DNA of 64,000 nucleotides from Hofstenia miamia (taxonomy: Eukaryota > Xenacoelomorpha > Acoela > Hofsteniidae): the NCBI GenBank assembly GCA_900660155.1, contig CABFPE010000017.1, positions 2,031,244 through 2,095,243 of the forward strand, given 5' to 3'. Below, piece by piece: positions 23,961 to 33,700 of this stretch (positions are counted from its first letter, which is position 1; each line of letters opens with the position of its first letter). The notes below the pieces were generated by a model. That model saw only the letters and a list, made by a program, of their open reading frames with translations. It made no database searches and was not told the origin of the DNA. The position numbers and the translations under genes are program-made.

Positions 23961-24623
23961 TTAAATATTGCAGTATCTGTAATGACTTAATACTTTTGCA
24001 TTGGACAAGTCGACAGAAGCAATTGTGACAAAAAGGTTATTATAAAGATAAGATCTCCATTTTTCAGTAGCGTAAAGTAAGGCATCAGAGATGGAGTGAC
24101 CTTTGCGAAAGCCGAATTGAGTATTCGAAAGAATCGAGTTGCTATAGAGATAAGTGTTAATTTGGTCAAATATTAGTTTTTCGAAAATTTTTGTAAAAGA
24201 CGAGATAATTGATATGGGCGGGTAATTGCAACATCTTAAAGGGATATCTTTTTTATATATGGGAGTAACATTAGCTAATTTTAAAATTGATGGAAAAGTA
24301 TTTAGTTTTATGGAGTGATTGATGATATGACATAACGGCCTAGCGATGAATTTTGCACAATCTTTAATACACCATGCCGGTATTTCGGATGGTCCACTTG
24401 ATTTATTGACCTTTAGCTTAGCTATAGATTTAAAAACTTCATATCGGGTCACAAATCTGAATGAAAAAGAATTTTGGGGAACTTTGTACCCAGATTTTTC
24501 AGGTATAAAGGGCAGCGAAGGTCCCAGATATTTGCCTAGGTTAATGAATTTATCATTGAATTCATTAGCAATATCTTTGGGTTTGGTTAATATTTCTCCA
24601 TTAGTATTTTCAATAAGATGCAA
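23961..24623 (-). pseudogene. LINE reverse transcriptase, N-terminal half (220 aa open)
   Basis: The longest open stretch of the LINE. It holds the fingers region: KLKVNKSSGPSEIPAWCIKD, FPSILKLANVTPIYKKD, CCNYPPISIISSFTKIFEKL and SILSNTQFGFRKGHSISDAL, then ATEKW and SVDLSNA, where intact elements have an FLDLSKAFD-like first catalytic aspartate. In the usual element NYRPIS is expected where NYPPIS appears here. The frame is lost soon after. The palm motif YADD lies further on near 23600 in another frame segment. Not a host gene. Confidence 0.85.
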
Positions 24624-25085
24624 TTGTTGAACACGACCTTTATTCCTATTCAGTGCGTTTTTGATAAAGTCCTATTTTCGTTTAGGGTCATTTATTCTAC
24701 TCAATAGTGATTTCGTGTAGTGGCTTAGTGCTGCTCTCAGTTCAATATTTGATTTATTCCTTGCAATCTTATATAGCCTGTAGTTGTCAACAGTTTTATT
24801 TTGTATGTAGGTTTAGTAAGCCCGAGTTTTGCATTTGACAAGTTTTTTTAGATTGGGAGTTAACCAGGAAGAGCGCGTGATTTGATGAATAGAAATTTCA
24901 TGTTTCGCAAAATTTTCTTAGTTGGGCAATATAAGTTTACATAAGTGGTGAGTGAATGCATAAATGAATTGAACATAAAGTTTATTTAGAAAGACACTAT
25001 TCCAAGATTCATTTTCTAAGCGAGTTCTTAGAATTTTTATTAATGCTGGGTCTCTTTCACGAATCTCTACCCAAGTTCTTTTGTT

Positions 25086-25313
25086 TGTATTCTCCATATT
25101 GATCAATGAAAAGCAAGTAATGATACAATGATCAGAATAGGGACATTCACTGCAGGCATACTTGTAATACTACATTTTCAACGAGAAAGTAATCAATTAA
25201 TGTTGAAGATTTGTTATTTAGTCTTGTCGGTATATTGGAATTAATTGTGTTAGGATCAACAGCATCTAGTAAATAATTTATCTTTTTCAGCATTCTTCAA
25301 ATAGTTGATATTC
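25086..25313. repeat. 228-bp direct duplication within the LINE, copy 1
   Basis: Identical as far as I can read to 25394-25621, at an offset of 308 bases. It covers the end of the endonuclease domain. The 80 bases between the copies (25314-25393) are not LINE-like. No N marks the join. Confidence 0.9.
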
Positions 25314-25393
25314 TATAAGTGACTCCGCCGTGGCTTCTTCCCACGTTATCATGGCGTATTCTGCTTGTTTAGACAACTTTAATACTGCCTCGC

Positions 25394-25621
25394 TGTATTC
25401 TCCATATTGATCAATGAAAAGCAAGTAATGATACAATGATCAGAATAGGGACATTCACTGCAGGCATACTTGTAATACTACATTTTCAACGAGAAAGTAA
25501 TCAATTAATGTTGAAGATTTGTTATTTAGTCTTGTCGGTATATTGGAATTAATTGTGTTAGGATCAACAGCATCTAGTAAATAATTTATCTTTTTCAGCA
25601 TTCTTCAAATAGTTGATATTC
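25394..25621. repeat. 228-bp direct duplication within the LINE, copy 2
   Basis: Second copy of 25086-25313. On the minus strand the LINE frame continues from sequence above 25621 into this copy, and from copy 1 into the sequence below 25086. One copy plus the 80-base spacer is therefore the inserted or mis-assembled part. Confidence 0.9.
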
Positions 25622-25756
25622 CAGTCGTCCATTACTATTAATGGCTTGTTCACTTTTAGAGAACATTTTAATTAGTTTTCAATTGCTGTAATAATTCGTT
25701 AATCTGATTTTTACTGGGACAGTAAGAAATATTATATAAGTTGATGAATGTTTTTT

Positions 25757-26488
25757 TCATGTTTTTTTGCGGAATGCATATTTCGATCCACAGACTCTCA
25801 AAATTCTCATCAATCTTAAATCGGGTCGATTTCTGGGCTTAAAGTGTTTTATAATTAACAACATCACTCCACCTCCTTTAGAATTATTGGTAAGATTTAG
25901 ATGTCTGTCACAAAGAAATAATTCATAGCCATTAGGTTTCCAAGTGATGTCCGAGTCTATGTCAGTTAGCCAGGTTTTAGAGATCCCTAAGATTGAGTTT
26001 TTCCCAATTTGGTATACTAGTTCATTGTATGAAGATAGTTTATTAGTTAGATTTTGGATGTTGAGATGAACATATTTAATTGGAGCAGTAGATAAACTCA
26101 TCATGCTACAATAATCGCTGTATTTGTAAATCTTGGGCATATTCGGCCCGGGATTTGGCGCAATACCTTCTTGGAGTAAAATAAGAAAAATTTGTGCACC
26201 TAATATACTAGAATATGTTGTGATCACGTAAACTACTGTAAATGAGAGAAGAATTAAATGGGCAGCTTTTCTATGAAATGTTAAATTGCTTGGACTTTTA
26301 CCTATAAGATATCCTTGAATAGTTGCATTTTGGCAAAGATTACTTAAGTATAGACAACTGAATAATAATAATATTTTGAATCCATTACGTATCGAAATAG
26401 TACTAATAGATAATGCTCGCAATAAACTTGGTATTGCTAGTACAAAGTTTGTCAATAATGTGAAAAGGTTAAAGAACATACGTACCAT
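25757..26488 (-). pseudogene. LINE ORF2 amino end: hydrophobic leader, NPGP motif, endonuclease start
   Basis: An open frame of 243 codons. Residues 1-20 and about 78-106 are strongly hydrophobic (LTNFVLAIPSLL; HLILLSFTVVYVITTYSSIL). They are followed by LLQEGIAPNPGP (residues 104-115), which ends in the NPGP of 2A-like ribosome-skipping peptides but lacks the usual D-V/I-E. From about 137 the endonuclease begins: KYVHLNIQNLTNKLSSYNEL, GISKTWLTDIDSD, NGYELFLCDRHL and SKGGGVMLLI. The endonuclease glutamate usually seen in ETWL is lysine here. The frame ends before the rest of the domain. Confidence 0.8.
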
Positions 26489-26743
26489 GATTAAAAAAGT
26501 TTATAAAAGTTCTTATCTAGTAGAAACAAGATTTCAATGGATACTATCAAAATAAATTTACGTTGGAATCAAACGTTAGATAAACAGACGATAGATTAAT
26601 TGATTTGAATTTGGCTGCTTTTTGCATAAGTCATAGTTTGAATGCAGTCTGTCTATTCAAATTAGTTTAAGGTATCGTTTAATTGAAACGTCATAGTTTA
26701 ATTTAATTTAAACAGTTTAATTTTATTTAAATGGTCAACACTG

Positions 26744-29700
26744 ATAATCACAAAATGGCTAGTTCAATATCTACGGAATTCTAATAGTAAGTCGGAGGCA
26801 TCAATTAGGATACCACATGGTCATACTTCAAGTAGCAATACGCTAATTTTGCACTTCTACAAGAAAAATTTCGTCACATGAGAAGCGTGCCAAATATCTT
26901 TAGTAATCTACCACATGGCAGTATGATAATAGTACGTACCCCCTCAATCTTAAGTAAAAAAAAATTACAAGAATTCGAAAGCTGTAGTAATTTGCAAAAC
27001 AAAAATTGTATTTAACAAATTTATGGAATTTCTGTTCCACAATATTTCATATATACAAATTACTTATCTCGAACTACAATTGTATTTTTAAACCGTTCTA
27101 TAAAAATGAATTAGAATTTGAATGAGACATAAGTATGAATATTTTAGAATTCATCCTCTAGAATACGTTACAACATTATGTTGGAATTGAATACAAAACT
27201 ATGGTTAATAAATAACAGGTGCCGATCCCAGAAAACCCTTCTATAATATATAATCCCATCTTAACAGGGCGGGCTGATTTACTAATTACAATAAGGAAAA
27301 TGCTTGCATTCCAAGCGAAGGAAATCATGTTCACCTCAATACAGACATTTATAATTTAATACATTTTAATATCCCCGGACAAATAATCAAGTGAAATTTA
27401 TTGCTACATGTATAAATAATGAATGTATACTTAATTTGCCCTCCGTTCTTGTAACAAATTTATTGGTATAAAGATCAACGTTACAAAAATCTAGTTAAAA
27501 ACTGTATATTAACATTTTATGTTTAATAAGCAATTAAAGTTTTAATATTGCATTGAGCCGTCAGTGATAAGCAAACAGTATAATGTAACACTTCATTGAT
27601 AAAATACCTATCACATTGATAAATACAGAAGTTAGTTAAAATATTTTCACACTAGTTTAAAAATAGTCTCATTTATCAAAATTTAAGCACTGGTTTAAGA
27701 ATTTGGAGTTATTAGTATTTGGCATAGATGTTCCCATTATATAATTATTTAAATTATTCAGAGGTCGTTGTATATTATTTTATGATTTAATGCGAATGAT
27801 TGCATTTCTTGAATGGGAATTATAATTTAATGACTTCCAGTAATTTTTTATTGGATAATCATCATTGCTAAGGGGCACATATTACGTACCCCAAGTTTAT
27901 GACCGGGGCCCACCCAGTTACATCAAATATTAATTCATTTGTTAAACGTTTCAAAAAAATTTCCCTCAAATATCTTTGAACAACTATATACAGAAATCAA
28001 CTATATTTCTTTGAGCACCGTATTTACGATCAATGCGAAGTGCATTGATAATACTAAATATTAATCAAATATTTAATTATTGTTTAATCAAGATTCGAAG
28101 ATATTTAAGAACACACGGAAAATTTCAATTCTCACAACACAAGCAATATAACCAATTTTCTTATACTGAGAAAATTTGGAACACTGAATTTGTAAAAACC
28201 AAACAATACAAAATTGAGTAAACGACAAAATTGATATCTAAGCACCGCTAAGAATAAAATTGCTTTGTGTCCAATTGCGAACCTAGTTTTTTTAAAACTG
28301 CAGAAACATGGAAGACCGGTATAAAAATAAACGTCTAAGAAGACAAAGGCATAATCAACGAGCACCATCTAAAAATAGGGTTAATAGAATGGTTATTAAA
28401 CAGCTTTAACATATTTCACTTTAAATTCCACAGAGATAAAAATTACAAATGAATATTTCAACTTGCAAAAGAGGAGATTCACTTTCATGTAAATAGTTTA
28501 TTGTTGCAGAATCTTACTTCAAATAGCAAGCACTGAGTAATTGGAAATGCATTAAAATAACAGTCTAAAAAGCAATTAATCACAAACATCTGTTCTACAA
28601 TTTTAATTAAATCTTGACTTGCTAAATAAACCATTTAAAAACATCTGTAATTTAAAGTACCTCTCGCAATGTATGAAATTCTACTAAAATTTCAAATACG
28701 TCACCGCCTCGTACAGTAAAGTACAATTTATTTTCAAAAAACTTAAGCCTTCAGTTTGAAATAAATAGTTCGCACAACACACTTGCAAACTTGAAGGTGA
28801 GGCGATACCCTCCTTTAACATTGTCAACGGAAAAAGTGAGAAGTAATGAGTGAATGAAAGCATTTTCCAAATAAACTTCAAATCTACTCTTAGTGTTATA
28901 AAGATGATTGGTCAAAAACGTTTAATTTACAAGATTTTCTCAACTTCTACCTGACAGTTGACAATGTTTTGATGAAAAACATACAGTATCAAAGAGAAAA
29001 AGGCTTAAAGGAGTTAAGAAAACATATTTTAAATATTCGATAAAACAAACCTAGTTAAAAATTTCTAAAACAGGTATGGCAAAATAAATCAATACATGAA
29101 TTTCAGGAAAATCTGATTAGTTTCATTCAGTAAAATTTTTGAAATACTTCTCAAAATCAGAAATTACAATACAAAAAGTGAAGTAAAATGCATAAGGTCT
29201 AGAGAATCCCCGATAAGGTTGCAATTACATAAAATTGGGATAAAAAATAATAACTGATTAAAAACCCTCGAAATCGACTTGCCCTAAAGCAAAATTAATA
29301 TTAGCACCTACTATAACATTAATAAATAAAAACGCACTTTCACTTGCACTTGAGAAGCAATGTCAATAAGGCGAAAGATTTGTCTACAGTAGGGACAATA
29401 ATGCACATAAAACGGCAGCAATAAATAATGACAATTTTTCTCAATGAGCAACATATTAAATGACAGTGAATAACACGCGTTGGGATAACACTAAAGCAAG
29501 GCTAGAAAATTTGACAGTTTGGGCAGAACTGTTATCGTTTAATAGAGAAACAAGTGAGGCTTGTAAATATTTGTATACATTGAGTGAATTGAATGAGTGA
29601 TATCACCTACGAATGCTTTGACAAACAACAGAAATAATCTCATTTCACAAGCAAACTACTAAAATTTTATTCATGATATAATACAATCATCGGGGATGAT

Positions 29701-30501
29701 TTTTTAAAATTTATGTACACACACATTCATTTCAAAACAACCAGAGAAACATGTTAGTTTGGAAAACATCTATCCATTGTGTAATGTTTTGTTTTCCAAA
29801 AGAATCTGATATCCAGAGTTTAAAGACACAACATATTAGCAAAATATTGAAATCAATCAATTGGGAATTGCAGTGAACAGAAGAATACATTGGATAAACC
29901 GCTAAAGGCGCTGTCTATCAAATATTTCCTTTACATGTCACAGATTTTTTGTGAAAATAAAGGAAACAATAAGTTTTGCGAAAGTAGTTTACTCGAAACT
30001 ATCACATCCTTGACATTAAAGTTTTAATAAAACGTGGGGTTTGAAATATTCAATTTATCACTCCTCTCTGACGGAAATTGAATGTTTTTGTCGCCGTTGA
30101 TGTAAACAATCAAAGCGAAGTTAAATGCGAGAAAGCTTTGTTGACTTTTGAGTCAAATTAGCAAATTCTCGACAGACGAAAATGGCATTTCCAAATTCAA
30201 ATTATGTATGTTTAAAAACGTGCACTTGAATCGTTAGACCTTTGAAATGAAACAGTGTAAAAAATATTTTTGCAAACAATTAAGTTTTAATAAACAAACT
30301 TTCTATGCATAAACAATCAACAACCACTCATAACAAAATTGAAATGATTAAAATAAAAAAATAGTATATTGAGAAATAAAAGTTAAAAGTGAAACATTTA
30401 ACAGCTAAGTGTAAGGAAAACAAGTTGGCTATATGCGCCGATTTGTTTTCGAGAATGTAGACTATCCAAAATTAAATCTTTATATTGATTTCAGTACTTA
30501 C
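26744..30501. other. 3' flank / possible downstream intron of the scribbler-like gene
   Basis: About 3.7 kb of AT-rich DNA between the mobile nest and the last resolved coding exon. I looked on the minus strand for the conserved ZNF609 C-terminal motif (MWTYVYPAKY-like) and did not find it. Depending on splice choice at 30502-30523, this is either 3' UTR/flank or intron. A CG-rich patch at 27880-27920 resembles a transposon end without a partner. Minus-strand open frames at 28132-28368 and 28684-28881 show no family motif. Confidence 0.5.
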
Positions 30502-30518
30502 TTGTGATTTTAATGCTG

Positions 30519-30734
30519 TCACCTTGATGAAACAGTTGTGGGAAGGGTGGCGCTCATACTGTAAGGCTGCACTGGAGCAACTGGAGGGCGCGCAGCAGCA
30601 GCTGCCGCCATTAAACCAGGATAAGCGTGGGATGAGAATTGAGGAAAATGCATATAATTAGTGGAGAGGAATGGTTTTTCACTGCCAGCGGGATATGGTG
30701 ATTTGTTCAAATCTTTTTGTTCGTTTGCATCGAC
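30519..30734 (-). CDS. sbb: sbb exon F: alanine/proline-rich end with stop codon
   Basis: Acceptor gttttacag at 30735. It encodes [20 protein letters not shown], an [17 protein letters not shown] stretch and ends TLPTTVSSR before TGA (30519-30521). Two donors are possible. An in-frame AG|GTGACA after 30523 would skip the stop and continue to unseen exons. A much stronger CAA|GTAAGT after 30502 would put the stop 17 nt before a splice junction, too close to trigger classical decay. So this may be the true C-terminus of a short isoform, or an alternative-end exon. Drosophila sbb is known to make short and long proteins. Confidence 0.8.
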   Translation of the reverse strand, partial: VDANEQKDLNKSPYPAGSEKPFLSTNYMHFPQFSSHAYPGLMAAAAAARPPVAPVQPYSMSATLPTTVSSR

Positions 30735-33700
30735 CTGTAAAACAATTATTTGAAAGCTTTAAAACAATTAAAACGTCAAGCACTAACAAAATATATTAAA
30801 TGAGCACGAATGCATACAGAAAACTCAATAAATTTCGAGACAATTGATTCAGTCATGAATCATGAATAAAATGTTCCTCGTCTGCTTGAATAAACATGCA
30901 AAAATGAGATATACTTGAATCAGATGTTGCATTGCATAGATTCAAAATAAACATTGACATTAATAAATAATAGAATTTAGTGAAACATTTAAATAGTCTG
31001 TTAGATGAGATATCCGACAGTACAACTGGCGCACTGGAAGAAGTTATTGCGGAGATCTTCCATTCAATTAACCCCATGGGCTCTGCATACCGTCAAATGA
31101 AAAAGACTTATACCATAAAACTCATCTGTGACCAATCAAAATCCAATTAAATTCATCTCATCTACTTTTAATCAATTGTTGGAATCAATTATTTTACAAT
31201 AAGAACCAACTAATCGACGAAAACGAATTGCATTAAAAAGAGAATTCAAATTATTGAAGATATTCTTATATTTTTAAAACCAACAGAATTTCGCGTAAGG
31301 AGCAAAAGTGTTTAACTAGAACTATTATAAGAAACCATTTTGTAAAAAGAATAAAAATTAAGTTAATGGAATTGATTAATTTAGCATTTGCAGCTCTAAA
31401 AGATTGATAATAGAATTAACTTTATTAGATTTGCTCCACGATAAATTCGTGCGCCTCTTAACGGAAATTTGAAGGAAAATTTTAAGAAATAATATATCAC
31501 TTTGTTTACAAAATTGTTGACGCTTTTATAAATATTTAATCACCAACAGAAATATATTATATTTAAATTAATAAAAATGATACATTCACGACTGATAAAA
31601 TATTGAATGCAATAATGTTAGAGTTAATTTTCTGCTAGATCTGGTTAAAAGCTGTCTATTCTCATTAGTGTAGTAGGCAAAGAATAGTGTATTGCAAAAG
31701 GAAAATCAATGTACGCATTGAAATAAATATTAAAAATTTAATTATTGCGAATTGTAAATGTAATATGGTGATATAGAGCTAAAGCTGAATCAGGCAAAGC
31801 ACAGTGAGACAAAATAAAACAAATGTGAGGTAGACATTTATGTTATATTCAGAACCAAAATTGTGCAATTGATAGATGACAGAAAATTAATTCCATAAAT
31901 TAAAATTAATCAATTATATCAGGTTTCCGACAAGGGACTTCAATTGCCTACAGAAGACATTAATCGGTTATGGTTTTCTAAAGCAATGTCTTTCAAAAGA
32001 ATAAAAATCATAGTTTAGTCGAGGGTAATTTAAAGCTAGGAGCACATAAATATACACGTAGTTTAACATACCATTTCACGAGACTCTGAAGAAACGTCTA
32101 ATGAGGGATTCGTGGAAAAAGCAGTTGGTGGCCAGTTGTATGACGAAGGACGCCACTGCTCGAAACCCTGCTGACCCTGAGGCATGTAACCAGGCATTCC
32201 ATACGGCTGTTGAATGAACAATCTTTGCTGTTGTGAAGGTGGCAGTTGCTTTCGCTGATTTTCGTCTATGGGGTAAGGATACATGGTATCAACTGGATAA
32301 GGATAAAAAACACTAGGTGCTGAAAACTGATTAGTGGGATTAGATTCTGCCTGTGAAGGTGATGGCGTTGACGAAGGTTTCAGAGGAGGAGATACTGCAC
32401 TAGATTTCAATTTGTTCGATGAAGGTTTAACTGCGTGACTTTGTGGAATGACTTTTGCAATCTTTTTCTCGATTGTGTTCGTAGGGTTTGAGGTTGGAGG
32501 TTCTTGTGATGGAGAATGAGAGCTGGTAGCAGGTGAAGTTGTTACTGCTGTTTCCTCGGTTACTTTCTCATTATCAGAACATTTTTCTTCCGAGGATTCC
32601 TTTTTTCTAACATCAACACACTCATCAGATTTCGTCGAACACTCACTCGTGTCGTCTCTTGGATCTGAGTCATCGCCTTCATTGAACGAACGACCATGAG
32701 CATGTGATTGGTGGTATTTTAAACCATTTTTATTTTTGTACCGTTTGCTACAAGCAGGTTCAGGACAATCGAAATAATTCAATTCAGTTGATCGTGGCCG
32801 CTTCTTACCTTCTTCAAACATGTTGTCATGAGAATTTGTGGATTTGCGTTTTGGACGTCCGTTTGATGTAACAACAGTTGTTTCTTCTGGTACTGCAAAA
32901 AGCGGGGGTGTTTTAATTTTGTTGGGCAGAGTTGTAGCAGGAGATGATGAATTTGATTTTGAACGATAGTCAACCTCGGCAGCAATTGAATTGTTAGTAG
33001 TCCGGCCATTACGTTTAGGTGCGCGGACTGCTGTCCGTCGAAGATCTTCGGCTGAAGGAGAATCGCATACTCTAAATGATTAATTTTAAAAAACATGGCG
33101 TTTGAATATTATCGATTAGAAAATTTTAAATATTTATATTATTTTAAACTTAAAAAAACTTCAGTATGTGAAAGCAATGTCATCTAAACACTAAATGGCT
33201 TCACACGATCCAAATCGACATACAATTAAATAAAGTCTCTGATAGAGAACCAAAAGATTTCCAACCAAACATGATAAATCTAGCAATGTTTATTTGCAAA
33301 GATTTAAGGCGATGTTTGACTATTTTTGTATTTATTGCATTTCTTATTTGTTTATTAGTTTTATAAAGAGTAATGAAACACCAATTCCGCATGCAATTAA
33401 TGATTGAAGACAATAAAGGAAAGATTAAAATTAGGAATGATAAACTTGTAGTGTTAGAGTAAGAGCGATTGATACGCACGACATATAACCGCGAAATGAA
33501 AATTAACCATCCGTGCGTCACGTTTCAAATTAAAGCAATCAACCATAACAATTTAATAGGATAACGCCAAAGTATCAAATTAGTCACAAGAAGAGCGAAT
33601 AAATACTAAATATTCAATTTAAAGTCATTTTCTGTATCACATCACAGTGCCATTACAAAGTTCAACTAACTGATTTTCTAGAGTTTCAATTTAAGGAACG

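Larger units (their letters stand above)
21980..26488 (-). mobile_element. CR1-like LINE (endonuclease, RT, 3' pentamer tail), decayed
   Basis: Reading from right to left on the minus strand: a hydrophobic leader and NPGP motif (26488 to about 26145), an apurinic-type endonuclease (about 26080-25080), a reverse transcriptase (24623 to about 23580), a C-terminal tail with DTSIFVLWNKLPIEIKRIKK (about 23530-23450), a 3' UTR and an ATTCT pentamer tail (23184-23206; also 21980-22002). Endonuclease landmarks are HLNIQNLTNKL, GISKTWL, GGGV, LIDYFLVE and SDHCIITCFSL. RT landmarks are KVNKSSGPSEIPAWCIKD, NYPPISIISSFTKIFEKL, TQFGFRKGHS, VPQGTILGPLLF and QYADDTCIY. Short-repeat tails without poly(A) favour the CR1/L2 group. 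Frames are interrupted at several points, a 228-bp piece is duplicated, and a piggyBac copy sits in the 3' UTR. Confidence 0.85.
21416..26743. mobile_element. Composite element bounded by 22-bp perfect inverted ends
   Basis: CAGTGTTGACC followed by ATTTAAATAAA begins at 21416, and exactly the same 22 bases occur in reverse ending at 26743. Inside both ends are further GTTTAAAC- and AAACG-type motifs, with GTCGTTTAAA-like repeats on the left. The CAG start suggests hAT, but the flanking octamers (attatatt and ataatcac) do not match, so a single clean insertion is not proven. Between the ends lie a minus-strand LINE and a piggyBac copy, so the model is a TIR element later invaded by a LINE and then by piggyBac. 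Alternatively, two separate members of one family lie in inverted orientation. Confidence 0.6.

Noticed and set aside
32779-33096. 105-codon minus-strand frame overlapping the zinc-finger exon
   Set aside because: It is a shadow frame. The real frame in this exon reads [10 protein letters not shown] onward and continues through the zinc finger.
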